Both the position numbers and the translations under genes were made by a program. The notes beneath the pieces were generated by a model, which saw nothing but the letters and a program-made list of their open reading frames with translations, searched no databases and was not told the DNA's origin. Shown here in pieces: positions 30,124 to 40,175 of a DNA stretch of 64,000 nt; position 1 is the first letter of the stretch; every line of letters starts with the position of its first letter. Source of the DNA: Bacteroidota bacterium (GTDB lineage: Bacteria; Bacteroidota; Bacteroidia; AKYH767-A; OLB10). Location of the stretch: positions 62,001 through 126,000 of the forward strand of contig JADKFV010000011.1 of the NCBI GenBank assembly GCA_016717325.1, in the 5' to 3' direction.

Positions 30124-31302
30124 TTAATTCAGCATTTCGAAAATACCTGCTGCACCTTGTCCGGTTCCAACACACATTGTTACCATTCCATACTTAGTAT
30201 TTCTGCGTTTGGCTTCGTTAAATAATTGCACACTTAGTTTTGCACCCGAGCAACCAAGCGGATGTCCCAATGCAATTGCTCCACCATTTACATTTATTAT
30301 TTCCTGATTTAGTCCCAACGTGCGGATTACAGCCAAAGACTGCGAACTAAAAGCTTCGTTGAGTTCAATCAATTCAATATCATTTTGTTTTAATCCCGAA
30401 AGTGCAAGAGCCTTTGGTATTGCAGCCACAGGCCCAATTCCCATAATGCGCGGTTCAACACCTGCAACAGCATAACTCATCAATCGTGCAATGGGTTTTA
30501 CATTCAATTGTTTGAGCATTTTTTCGGAAACTACTATTACAAATGCAGCACCATCACTTGTTTGCGATGAATTGCCGGCAGTTACACTTCCGTTGGCTGC
30601 AAAAACAGGTTTTAGCGAATTAAGCTTTTCAATGGTTGAATCATTTCTCGGGCCTTCATCAGTATCAAAATTAAAAGCGCGCGATTGTTTTTTTTCATTT
30701 TCATCAAGATAAATTTCGGCCACCTCATAAGGCATTATTTCGTTTTTAAATTTTCCTTCTGCAATGGCTTTCACAGCTTTTTGATGTGATTGAATAGCAA
30801 ACAAATCCTGGTCTTCGCGAGATACATTATACTCTTTGGCAACTGCCTCTGCGGTAAGTCCCATGTTCCAGTAATAATCGGGATTCGACTTAGCAACTTT
30901 ATAATTGGGAGTAATGCGCCAACCACCAAATGGGATAGGGCTCATGCATTCGACCCCACCGGCAACAATGCAGTCAGCCATTCCCGCATGAATTTTTGAA
31001 GCGGCTATTGCAATGGTTTCCAATCCCGATGAGCAATAACGGTTAACAGTCATACCCGGTACTTTCACAGTATCAAGACCCATAAGTGATATCATGCGAC
31101 CTATGTTAAGGCCCTGTTCAGCTTCGGGTGTGGCATTGCCAATAATAACATCGTCAATCTGCTCTTTATCTAATTGAGGAAACTGGTTAATCAAATATTT
31201 CAACAAACCTGCTCCCAAATCATCGGGCCGTACAGATTTTAATTTTCCTTTAGGTGCTTTACCAACGGCTGTTCTGTTGCCGGCTATTATATATGCATCC
31301 AT
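30124..31302 (-). CDS. fadA: Acetyl-CoA acyltransferase (beta-ketothiolase)
   Basis: Thiolase catalyses the last step of beta-oxidation or its reverse. I use the ATG at 31302 (MDAYIIAGNRTAVG), because the longer frame starts inside a terminator hairpin. The nucleophilic cysteine is in NRYCSSGLETIA near residue 90. C-terminal motifs are NEAFSSQSLAV, the histidine in NVNGGAIALGHPLGCSGAK, and the second cysteine in MVTMCVGTGQGAAG. Its partner is the FadB-like fusion enzyme at 32245-34651, with one MORN-type gene between them. Confidence 0.9.
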   Translation of the reverse strand: MDAYIIAGNRTAVGKAPKGKLKSVRPDDLGAGLLKYLINQFPQLDKEQIDDVIIGNATPEAEQGLNIGRMISLMGLDTVKVPGMTVNRYCSSGLETIAIAASKIHAGMADCIVAGGVECMSPIPFGGWRITPNYKVAKSNPDYYWNMGLTAEAVAKEYNVSREDQDLFAIQSHQKAVKAIAEGKFKNEIMPYEVAEIYLDENEKKQSRAFNFDTDEGPRNDSTIEKLNSLKPVFAANGSVTAGNSSQTSDGAAFVIVVSEKMLKQLNVKPIARLMSYAVAGVEPRIMGIGPVAAIPKALALSGLKQNDIELIELNEAFSSQSLAVIRTLGLNQEIINVNGGAIALGHPLGCSGAKLSVQLFNEAKRRNTKYGMVTMCVGTGQGAAGIFEMLN

Positions 31303-31320
31303 TATTTTTTGATTTAAAAT

Positions 31321-31355
31321 AAAATACCCTGATAAAAAAATCACCAGGGTATTTA
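31321..31355 (-). terminator. Terminator of the MORN-protein gene
   Basis: On the minus strand the stem ACCCTG / CAGGGT (extended by A-T pairs) flanks a T-rich loop and is followed by ATTTTATTTT. It lies between the MORN gene stop at 31377 and the thiolase start at 31302. Confidence 0.6.
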
Positions 31356-31376
31356 TAGATTATATTTTAAAGTGAA

Positions 31377-32039
31377 TTATTTTTTCTGAATAGGAGAGTC
31401 AACAGCGGGTGCAGCTGAAGGTGGCGGCACTACCTTAGGCTTGAGTGAATCGGCAGGTGCTCCTTTACCTCCTGCGGCTTTTTTCTTTTTGTCGGCCTCG
31501 GCTTTCTTTTTATCTGCATCGGCTTTTTGTACTGCCATATCCACACCATTTTTGTAAACAATTGCAGATACAACATTGCCTTTACGATCATAGTATTTCC
31601 ATTCCCCATCGCGCAAGCCACGCTTGTAAACACCTTCCCAGGCTACACTTCCATCGCTGTAATACTTGGTCCATTTTTCTTCTTTCTTTCCTGCACTGTA
31701 TGTTCCTTCAATGGCTACCTGACCCGAATAAAAATACTTTTTGTATTCACCCTCTTTTACTCCGTATTGATATTCAAGCTCCTCCATTATTTTCTCGTAT
31801 GGGTAATAAGTACGGGCAACACCATGCTTTTGGTTATTAAGGTATTCCGTTTCACTCATAAGCAATCCCGAAGCATTAAAGTACTTCCATGGGCCTTGCT
31901 TTTGTCCCAACTCATCAATTTTATTACGGTGCTTTTTGTTCTTACCCGAGGCATATTGAGGTTTTATTTCCTCTTGTGCGTATAGCCCAATGGCCATAGT
32001 TACAAGTAAAAGAACAACGATAGATTTAAGATATTTCAT
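31377..32039 (-). CDS. Exported MORN-repeat (YwqK-like) protein
   Basis: I use the internal ATG at 32039, which gives a clean signal peptide (MKYLKSIVVLLLVTMAIGLYAQ). About five MORN-like units follow, with phrases such as KQGPWKYFNASGLL, GVARTYYPYEK, GEYKKYFYSGQVAIEG and DGEWKYYDRKGNVV. The C-terminal 60 residues are low complexity (KADADKKKAEADKKKKA, then proline-rich). Databases often label such proteins 'YwqK antitoxin'. With a signal peptide and no toxin neighbour, I see no support for an antitoxin role. Function unknown. Confidence 0.7.
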   Translation of the reverse strand: MKYLKSIVVLLLVTMAIGLYAQEEIKPQYASGKNKKHRNKIDELGQKQGPWKYFNASGLLMSETEYLNNQKHGVARTYYPYEKIMEELEYQYGVKEGEYKKYFYSGQVAIEGTYSAGKKEEKWTKYYSDGSVAWEGVYKRGLRDGEWKYYDRKGNVVSAIVYKNGVDMAVQKADADKKKAEADKKKKAAGGKGAPADSLKPKVVPPPSAAPAVDSPIQKK

Positions 32040-32244
32040 ACTAGAATTATAAATTTTTAACCAAGCAATAGTACACAATTAAACTAAATTGGAAATAAAT
32101 TATTGCTGAATTTTTAAACAAACTTGGATTTTCTTTACTCAAAATAATTTAACATGGCTTCCTGAAACGGATAGTATTTTAACAAAACTACATATTAAAG
32201 AAAACAAATTTTATTTATTGTAAGCAGCAAAAGGAGGTTTAGCC

Positions 32245-34651
32245 TCAATTTCTAAGTGGTTTTCCTGTTGTTAAAATAGCCTGTATCCGTTCCAACGTTT
32301 TGCGTGTACCACATAATGAAAGAAATGCTTCGCGTTCTAATTGAAGTAAATAATCTTCGCTCACCAAAGTGGGTGATGATAAATCGCCACCGCACATAAT
32401 GTAGGCAAGCTTTTCGGAAATTAGTTTGTCGTGATCACTAATGTAATTTCCAGCTTTCATAATGCTTGCTGCGGCTTGTATGGCGCCCAAACCCTGCACT
32501 CCCAAAACTTTAATATCCTTTCTTGGTTGAGGCATTACATAACCTGCTTCAGCTAGTTCGATTACCGATTTTTTTGCTTCGCTAATCAATCTTCTGCCAT
32601 TTAAAGTTACTTCATCTATTCCCTTGCGAAATATTCCATTATCAAATGCCTCAGCAGCCGATGTCGAAACTTTGGCCATTGCAATTGTCATAAAGCGCTC
32701 ACGCAAATTATTGATTTCGATGTCACCTTCTATAAACGAATCGCTAAGGCGTAAGGCAAATTCTTTGGTGCCTGCACCGGCAGGAATTATTCCAACTCCT
32801 GCTTCTACAAGCCCGGTATAAGTCTCAGCAGCAGCTTGAACTTTATCGGCATGTAAACTCATTTCGCATGCCCCTCCCAACGAAAGCCCCTGTGTTGCCA
32901 CAACCACTGGAATTGATGAATACCGAATGCGCATATTCATTTTTTGAAACATTCTACAGGCCATATCAATTTCGTCCCAGTCTTGTTCACAAGCCAACAT
33001 ATAAACCAAAGCAAGGTTTGCACCGGCACTAAAGTTTGGACCTTGATTGCCTATTACCAGACCCTGATAATTTTTTTCGGCAAGGTCTATCGCTTTCATT
33101 ACTCCTTGCATTACATCACCTCCCACAGTATTCATTTTGGTTTGAAACTCGCAGCAGATAACATTATCGCCAATGTCTTTTATTTTTACTCCTGTATTTT
33201 CAAAAACTATGGCATCATCTGTTTTGTGTTTTAGGATGACAATGTCTTTGAATGAATTATTATCCTCGTATTGTTTTTGGAGTGGATTATAAACCTGATA
33301 GGTATGTTCCTTCTTACTGTAAAAACTTAAGAAATTAGCATTCAACATTTCATCAACCCAGGATGCATAAACAATATTTTGTTGTTTCAGTATATCACAT
33401 ACATTTTTAATTCCCAACGCATCCCACATTTCGAAGGGCCCCATTTCCCATCCAAATCCGGCTTTAAGCGCCTCATCTATTTTGTTTATTTTATCGGCTG
33501 TTTCAGGAATGCGGAAACTTACATAGTGAAACAAATTCAATAATACCGCTTGATAAAACTTTCCGGCTTTATCATCGGCATTAAATAAAAGTGGAAGCCG
33601 TTGCGCCAAATCATCTATAGCTTTGGTAGTTTCGAGCACAGCAAATTTTGTTTTCTTCTGTGCATTGTATTCTAAAGTAGAAAGGTTTAAACTTTGTATT
33701 TCGGATTTGCCATCTGCAGTTTTTTTTTTTATAAAACCCTTGTTTTGTTTTGTCACCCAACCATTTATTATCTGCCATTTTTTTGATAAATGATGGCAAT
33801 AAAAAAGTATCGCGGTCTAAATCATTAACAGCATTTTTGTACAAATCATTTGCCACATGTACCAATGTATCGAGACCGACAACGTCACAAGTACGAAATG
33901 TTGCCGACTTTGGTCTGCCTAAAACCGGGCCTGTAAGTTTGTCTATATCTTCAACACTTAACTCTGATTTTTCGACCTGATGAAACAGATCCATTATAGC
34001 AAACACACCAATCCTGTTGGCTATAAAAGCCGGAGTGTCGTTGCACTCGATGGTAGTTTTGCCCAGAAAATGATCACCGTAATGCAAAAGAAAATCTATA
34101 ACTTCTTTTTTTGTTTTATCGGTTGGAATTATTTCGAGCAAAGGCAAATATCGTGGTGGGTTGAAAAAATGTGTGCCACAAAAATGTTGTATAAAATCTT
34201 CGCTACGGCCTGCAGTTAAATCATGAATTGGTATGCCTGAAGTATTAGTAGTAATAAGTGTGCCGGGTGTACGATGCAATTCAACTTTTTCGAAAAGAGA
34301 TTTTTTAATTTCTAAATTTTCAATTACTACTTCTATAACCCAGTCACAGTTTTTTATGTCTGACAAATTATCATCGAAGTTACCGGTTTTAATATATTTT
34401 ATTTTTTCTTTTTGGTATAGTGGAGAAGGACTTGATTTTATTGCCGCTTGCAATGCAGCATCAACTATTTTATTTTTGAACGATTTGTCACTGGCTTTAA
34501 AACCTTTGGCTAAATCTTCTTCCGATAATTCGCGTGGCACTATATCCAGAAGAAGCACCTGCACACCAGCGTTTGCAAAATGACACGCAATGCGGCTTCC
34601 CATCACGCCCGAGCCCAACACAGCAACTCTATTTATTTTTCGATTCATCAA
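32245..34651 (-). CDS. 3-hydroxyacyl-CoA dehydrogenase / enoyl-CoA hydratase fusion (FadB/FadN-like; one homopolymer break)
   Basis: The protein has about 802 residues and catalyses the two middle steps of fatty acid beta-oxidation. The dehydrogenase half comes first: Rossmann AVLGSGVMGSRIA at residues 9-21, catalytic-region HFCGTHFFNPPRYLPLLEI and NDTPAFIANRIGVF. The hydratase half follows in the second frame: NFSAGANLALVY and LSLGGACEMSLHAD, with GLVEAGVGIIPAGAGTKEF. The frames join at an 11-T run (33720-33730 on the plus strand); 10 bases there restore Y-K-K-K-T-A-D-G. The order dehydrogenase-then-hydratase matches the FadN type, not E. coli FadB. Confidence 0.85.
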
Positions 34652-34835
34652 TTTGTTTTTATGAAGTTAGCAAATGTGTAAAAACATTTTCGATTTATTG
34701 TTATTAGCAAACAACTGAGATATCGAAATATAAATCAATGGTTGTTTTTTGACAATAATTTAAGCAAACAGATTTTTTATAAAAATTCCAACTTACATGG
34801 AACACCGAAATATAAATGATAATGAACTTGAGTTA

Positions 34836-34937
34836 TACCAAGCGTAGTTAGATTTTCAAAGAAAATATAACGTACTCTTGGTAATGCCGAACAACTGCAA
34901 TTGCTTGTTTTTCCAAAACCTAAGTTGTTTCGGTATA
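34836..34937 (+). repeat. 102-bp dispersed intergenic element, copy 2
   Basis: This is the second copy of the element at 12265-12366, again exactly 102 bp. The outer stem here is TACCAAG / CTTGGTA where copy 1 has TACTAAG / CTTAGT, a compensatory C:G for T:A change. The second hairpin (GCCGAACAACT / AGTTGTTTCGG) is unchanged. This copy lies between the divergent starts of the FadB-like gene and the E2 gene. Confidence 0.75.
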
Positions 34938-34952
34938 ATGTTTAAATATATT

Positions 34953-34985
34953 ATTGTTGGCTATTATTAACTTTTTTTACTTTTG
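34953..34985 (+). promoter_or_regulatory. Bacteroidota-type promoter of the E2 gene
   Basis: TTG at 34954-34956 and TACTTTTG at 34978-34985 are 21 bp apart, matching the -33/-7 consensus. Transcription would begin about 50 bp before the ATG at 35044. Confidence 0.55.
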
Positions 34986-35043
34986 AGGCCTGAGCAAAGT
35001 AGTTTGTATTTATATAAACATGTATTATTGAAAAAATATTTTT

Positions 35044-36370
35044 ATGCCGAATATAGAAATGAAAATGCCCAAGATGGGCGAGAGTGTAGCAGAAGCTACC
35101 ATAATAAAATGGCTTAAGAACGAAGGTGATAGAATTGAAAGCGAAGAATCGTTGCTCGAAATTGCTACCGATAAAGTAGACAGCGAAGTGCCTGCAACCG
35201 CTGCTGGAACATTAATTAAAAAAATGTTTAACGAAGGTGATGTTGTTGCAGTAGGTAGTGTAATTGCAATCATAGGAAACGAAATGTAAATGGCACACAG
35301 GTAAAAAATGAGACTAAAATTGAGGTTGCAGCAACCCAACCTCAATCAATTAAAGAGCAAGTTGTAGTTTCGGAAATTGTAGAAAATATAAGCCAGCCTG
35401 TAGTTTCAAATTCGGAACGTTTTTATTCTCCATTAGTGCGTAGCATAGCACAACAAGAAAACATTTCTCAAATAGAACTTGACAAAATTCAAGGAACCGG
35501 TGAAGCAGGCCGTGTAACGAAAAAGGATATGCTTGCCTATATCACAAATAGATCTTCGCAACCCATCACTACACAAGCTATAATTGAGCCCGAAAAACAA
35601 AAAGTTTCAATACAACCTAAAGAGGCAACTGTTGCAACAACTGTAGTTTCAACATCGGTAAGTGGCGATACCGAAATTTTAGAAATGGACAGGATGCGAA
35701 AACTTATTGCCGATCATATGGTAATGAGCAAGCATACTTCGCCACATGTTACTTCTTTCGTTGAAGCCGATGTTACCAATCTTGTAATGTGGCGCGAAAA
35801 AGTTAAAAGCAGTTTCGAAAAACGTGAAGGCGAAAAAATTACTTTTACTCCAATATTTATTGAAGCTCTGGTAAAGGCCATTAAGGATTTCCCAATGATA
35901 AATGTAAGTCTTGAGGGAACAAAAATTATAGTGAAGAAAAATATCAATATAGGAATGGCGGCAGCTTTGCCATCGGGAAATCTGATAGTGCCGGTAATAA
36001 AAAATGCCGACAGAATGAATTTGTTTGGACTAACGAAGACTGTGAACGATATGGCAAATCGTGCACGTAAAAACAAATTATCGCCCGATGATATTCAAGG
36101 CGGAACATATACTCTTACTAATGTTGGTTCGTTTGGTAATGTAATGGGAACACCTATCATAAATCAACCACAAGTAGCAATTATGGCTGTGGGTGCAATA
36201 AGAAAAACCTAGTTATAGAAACGCCACAAGGCGATGCAATTGCAATAAGACACATGATGTTTCTATCTCATTCATACGATCACCGAATTGTTGACGGTAT
36301 GCTTGGTGGATCATTTGTTAGACGTGTTGCCGATTATCTTGAACAATGGGATATCAATCGGGAAATATAA
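35044..36370 (+). CDS. 2-oxo acid dehydrogenase E2 (dihydrolipoyl acyltransferase; two homopolymer breaks)
   Basis: E2 is the core of a pyruvate, 2-oxoglutarate or branched-chain oxo-acid dehydrogenase complex. A lipoyl domain occupies residues 1-80, with the lipoylated lysine in ATDKVDSEVP near residue 42. The DKVDSEVP variant is what I associate with branched-chain-type E2s. The E1/E3-binding domain follows (YSPLVRSIAQQ, GTGEAGRVTKKD), then the acyltransferase domain with the catalytic HSYDHRIVDG near the end. The frame breaks at 35281-35284 (A3 should be A4) and at 36203-36207 (A5 should be A6). With both corrected, one 443-codon gene runs to 36370. No E1 or E3 gene is in the window. Confidence 0.87.
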
Positions 36371-36425
36371 TTTCGAAATTAAATATTACGCATAATTAAA
36401 ATCAATAAAATATTTTCAAAATAAA

Positions 36426-38021
36426 ATGAATAAAAGAATAATTGTTTTACTTGTAATGATAGTGGGTGTAATTCAATTACATGGTCAAAGAAAACCTCCG
36501 GCCGAAAAACCAATGAGCAAGGAAGAAATTGCCGACAAAAAGCGAGAGGCAACAGATTTGTTCAAAGTGAAAAGATATGCCGAGGCTCGCGATATATTGC
36601 TCAGGTTGGTGAAGTACGAATCGCAAAATGCTGATCTAAATTACAAACTTGGGTTATGTATATTAAATAGTAATTACGATAAGTCGAAAGCAATAGAATA
36701 TCTTGAGTTTACTGCTCAGCAAAAAGATGCTCCAAAGGACACCCGATATTATTTAGGTTTAGCCAATTTGCATGCAGGTGCATATGATGCAGCAATCGAA
36801 GCCTTCGATAAGTATAAAGCAGATATGAAAGGAAAGCCTGACCCTAAACTTGCAGTTGACGTAAAAGCGGAATGGGTATATAATGCAAAAAAAAGAACAC
36901 AATCACCGGTTGAAGTAACGTTTCAAAATCTGGGCAAATTAGTGAATAGCCCAGGCAATGATTACCGTCCTGTGCCTTCATTAGATGATTCTGTTATCTT
37001 CTTTGCATCCAACCGCAAAGGCAATACAGGCAATATTCCTGACGACTTTGGTGAGGGAGGTTTTACCAGCGATGTATATTTTTTCACGCAAAACGATTCA
37101 GGCCGCACGAAAGTAAAAAATCCGGGTATGAATATAAATAGTGCCGGTTACGAAGAACCCGTGGCCTTAAGCGCAGATGGTTCTGATCTGTTTTTATACG
37201 TAGAAACGCCAGAAATAAATGGTGACATTATGCGCTCAGAACAAAAAGGCAAATCATGGCAAAAATCTGTTTCACTGGGCGAAACATTTGTTACCCGTGA
37301 CCCCGAATATGGTGCGGCCATTTCTCCCGATGGTAAGATATTAGTTTTTTCATCAGACAAAAAAGATAAAACCGCTTTAGGAGGTCGTGATTTGTACATT
37401 TGCAAACACAATGAAAATGGAAGCTGGAGCACTCCTGTTAATATGGGAAGCTCAATTAATACAGCTAATGACGAAGATTTCCCCGTGTTTTTTGCCGATG
37501 GAAAAACATTGTTTTTTGCTTCTAATGGAAAAGAATCCATGGGAGGTTTTGATATAATGAAAACAATGCGTGCCGATGAAAATGCTGCATGGGATATGCC
37601 CATCAATATTGGTTATCCGTTAAACACAACTGATGATGATAAATATTTTTCTTTATTGCCCGATGGCAAAACAGGATACATTTCATGCGTAAAAGATTCG
37701 TCACTGGGAGGTACAGACCTTTACAAATATAAATTAGCAGTGCCTTTGGTTGCTACTGATTTGGTTGTAGTAAAGGCAACCGCTGTAGTGGGCGCAACAG
37801 GTGCACCGACAAAAAATGCAAGGGTTACTATTTTGAAAAAAAGTACTGGGGCCACTGTAGGAGAATATTTCACTAATGCATCAACCGGAGCATTTGTGGC
37901 AGTGCTTGCACCAGGCGAGTATGATGTGGCTATACGAACCGAAAAACTTGGCAAGTTTGATGCTACACTTGAAGTTCCTACTGGTGAAGCCAAAATTTAT
38001 AAAATATTTACGCTACAATAA
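36426..38021 (+). CDS. TPR + PD40 beta-propeller + carboxypeptidase-regulatory-like exported protein
   Basis: The 531-residue product has a signal peptide (residues 1-20, ending LHGQ). TPR-like helices at about 30-140 include RYAEARDILLRLVKYE and the A-Y-D-A-A-I-E-A-F phrase. A PD40/WD40-like propeller at about 170-430 has repeated phrases such as PSLDDSVIFFASNRKG, SPDGKILVFSSDKK and DGKTLFFASNGKESMGG. The last ~90 residues resemble a carboxypeptidase-regulatory-like beta-sandwich. This is the order in the T9SS component PorE, but PorE ends in an OmpA peptidoglycan-binding domain that is absent here. It may be a truncated paralogue or another envelope protein; the sequence does not decide. 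Confidence 0.72.
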   Translation: MNKRIIVLLVMIVGVIQLHGQRKPPAEKPMSKEEIADKKREATDLFKVKRYAEARDILLRLVKYESQNADLNYKLGLCILNSNYDKSKAIEYLEFTAQQKDAPKDTRYYLGLANLHAGAYDAAIEAFDKYKADMKGKPDPKLAVDVKAEWVYNAKKRTQSPVEVTFQNLGKLVNSPGNDYRPVPSLDDSVIFFASNRKGNTGNIPDDFGEGGFTSDVYFFTQNDSGRTKVKNPGMNINSAGYEEPVALSADGSDLFLYVETPEINGDIMRSEQKGKSWQKSVSLGETFVTRDPEYGAAISPDGKILVFSSDKKDKTALGGRDLYICKHNENGSWSTPVNMGSSINTANDEDFPVFFADGKTLFFASNGKESMGGFDIMKTMRADENAAWDMPINIGYPLNTTDDDKYFSLLPDGKTGYISCVKDSSLGGTDLYKYKLAVPLVATDLVVVKATAVVGATGAPTKNARVTILKKSTGATVGEYFTNASTGAFVAVLAPGEYDVAIRTEKLGKFDATLEVPTGEAKIYKIFTLQ

Positions 38022-38043
38022 TTTTTCACCAACTTTTTTTGAT

Positions 38044-38818
38044 ATGAATCTTAAGCTTAGCAAGCCATTGGCTTTTATCGATTTGGAAGCTACCGGTACA
38101 GTCATTGGTCAAGATAGAATAGTGGAAATTTCTATTTTGAAATTGATGCCCGATGGAACCAGACAAATAAAAAACAAGGCGCATTAATCCGGAAATTCCC
38201 ATTCCTCCAGAAATCACCAAAATTCATGGAATGACCAATGCAGATCTCGTAAATGAACCGGTGTTTAAAGCCATAGCAGGAGAACTGGCCGCCTTTATTG
38301 ACAATTCAGATTTGGCAGGCTACAACTCCAATAAGTTTGATGTACCTATGCTGGTGGACGAGTTTTTACGTTCGGGCCTACCTTTCGAAATGAAAGGGCG
38401 TAAAATGGTTGACGTACAAAATATTTTTCATAAAATGGAACAGCGCACCCTTGCTGCAGCTTATAAATTTTATTGTGATAAAGCCATTGAAAATGCTCAC
38501 AGTGCTGAGGCCGACATTTTTGCAACTTACGAAGTAATGATGGCCCAACTGGAAAAATATCCCAGCCTAAAGCCAGATGTTGATTTTCTTAGTGAGTTTT
38601 CTTCGTATGGAAATTTTGTTGATTTTGCCGGACGAATAGTATATGACGACAAACAACAGGAAATTTTCAATTTCGGAAAACACAAAGGCAAAACAGTGAA
38701 AGAAATTTTTCGAATAGAACCCTCATATTACGACTGGATGATGAAAGGCGATTTCTCGTTACAGACAAAACAAGTCATTACTTCGTTGCGATTGCGTGAC
38801 TTTAACGCAAAAGTTTAA
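38044..38818 (+). CDS. DEDDh 3'-5' exonuclease, DNA polymerase III epsilon-like (one homopolymer break)
   Basis: The nuclease should trim DNA 3' ends. ExoI motif FIDLEATG (Asp and Glu) lies at residues 10-17. ExoII includes the AGYNSNKFDVPML region, and ExoIII has HSAEADIFAT (His and Asp). The C-terminal ~70 residues (NFGKHKGKTVKEIF, YYDWMMKGDF) form the small domain seen at the C-terminus of ExoX-like nucleases. The frame breaks at the six-A run 38169-38174; five A restore I-K-T-R-R-I-N-P-E-I-P-I-P. The gene starts 22 bp after the previous stop. It lacks a polymerase-binding segment that I can recognise, so repair and proofreading roles are both possible. Confidence 0.8.
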
Positions 38819-38823
38819 AAATA

Positions 38824-38857
38824 TTTAGCAATTAGTAATGATTTATATTTACCTTCG
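38824..38857 (+). promoter_or_regulatory. Probable promoter of the T9SS substrate gene
   Basis: TTTAG at 38824-38828 and TACCTTCG at 38850-38857 are 21 bp apart; each is one base off the Bacteroidota consensus. The ATG follows 30 bp downstream. Confidence 0.4.
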
Positions 38858-38887
38858 CGGCAATTATCAATTAAAATAAAAAAAATT

Positions 38888-40071
38888 ATGAGAAAATTTA
38901 CTTCAAGTATCTTAGCACTCTCTGTTTTTGCTGTGTTTTCAGCATCGGCACAAGTGCAAACACAAACTGCCATCGTATCTGCTAATGCAGAAACTGCGCC
39001 TTTGGCCGCAAAAGGTTCATACGTGAACAACAATATCAAAACGCTAGCTCAATTTGATGTTTTATTTACGTACGATATTGCAACACTATTGGGTGGTAAT
39101 GGTAAAGCAGGTGTATGCATTGTTCCAAGCGGATTGGGATTCACTGTTTGGGTGTCTAACTGGGCAACAGATAGTTTATTCACAATAGAATTACCTGCTA
39201 ACGTTGTTACTGCATTTCAAATTCCGGGTGTTGCTGTTGCTAACAGCGGTGTACGTGCCATGACATTTGACGGAACCAACATTTATGCATCTGCAAACTC
39301 AACTGAGGTGTTTGTGATTGATCCGGTAACAAAAACTGCGGTAAATTCGTTAGATTTTTCATCAGTTGGTTTCAATATTCGCGCTTTAACTTACGATCCA
39401 ACTGCAAATAGTGGAGCAGGTGGTTTTGGTGCAGCAATTTTGCTACAGACATAGCTCTTACAGACATGACTGGGGCATTGGTAAGTACAATTTCAGCAGG
39501 AAATCATGGTCTTACTGCAATGTACGGTGCAGCCTATGATGCATTAGGAACAAATGGTCCTAGCATTTGGTTTCATGACCAAGGTGGTGCAAATACTGAT
39601 GATATAGTTGAAGTAGATATCGCAACCGGTACTCAAACAGGTGTTATGCATGATGTTTCTACTGACATTCCTGGTGCTACAGGTTCATTAGCAGGAGGTT
39701 TGTTTTTAACAAATGCATTAAATGCATCTGGTGCTTTGGTTGCAATGTGCCAGTCTACTCCAAACAATTATGCAGTGGTTTATGATTTAGCTCACTCAAC
39801 AGGAATATTTGAAAGTGCTACTCAAAACGACCAATCTATATTTGTGTACCCAAATCCAGTGACAGACTTTGTACGTGTAAAATTCAATGCTGATGCTGCT
39901 GATTTTACAACCGTTCAAATTATCAATGCACAAGGTAATGTAGTAAAAGAAATTACTGCCGGCACTCAGCAATTAGAGAAAATAAATGTTCAGGATTTGC
40001 AAGCAGGTATTTATACTGTAAAAGCAACAGGAAAAAACAAAACTGCTGTTCGTAAAATTACGGTTCAGTAA
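38888..40071 (+). CDS. Secreted protein with T9SS C-terminal sorting domain (one homopolymer break)
   Basis: A signal peptide covers residues 1-22 (LALSVFAVFSASAQ). The middle resembles a propeller of the SMP-30/NHL kind, describing values along phrases such as VRAMTFDGTNIYASAN and VFVIDPVTKTAV. The last ~75 residues are a type A T9SS sorting domain (IFVYPNPVTDFVRVKF, then AVRKITVQ). The frame breaks at 39436-39437; AA should be AAA, which restores A-A-N-F-A-T-D-I-A-L-T-D-M and 395 codons. No catalytic motif is seen. It is bounded by its own promoter and a strong terminator, so it appears monocistronic. Confidence 0.78.
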
Positions 40072-40092
40072 TTTTTAAAAAATATTTGAAGA

Positions 40093-40122
40093 AAGCCACT
40101 CAAGTTGAGTGGCTTTTTTTTT
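40093..40122 (+). terminator. Rho-independent terminator after the T9SS substrate gene
   Basis: AGCCACTC / GAGTGGCT form an 8-bp perfect stem (10 bp counting loop-closing pairs) with loop AAGTT, followed by T9. It lies 22 bp after the stop codon. Confidence 0.9.
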
Positions 40123-40175
40123 ATTTTCATTTCGAATTATGTTTACTTATTTTGTACTTGTTAATCCAAACATAA

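Noticed and set aside
31303..31344. Earlier start for the thiolase gene
   Set aside because: The longer frame would begin within a terminator hairpin, and the family N-terminus starts at the ATG at 31302.
31445..31985. Plus-strand frames of 131 and 152 codons
   Set aside because: They are antisense to the MORN-type gene, which has a clear signal peptide and repeats on the minus strand.
31377..32039. MORN-type protein as an antitoxin of a toxin-antitoxin pair
   Set aside because: The YwqK label is a database tradition. The protein has a signal peptide, and no toxin-like gene is adjacent.
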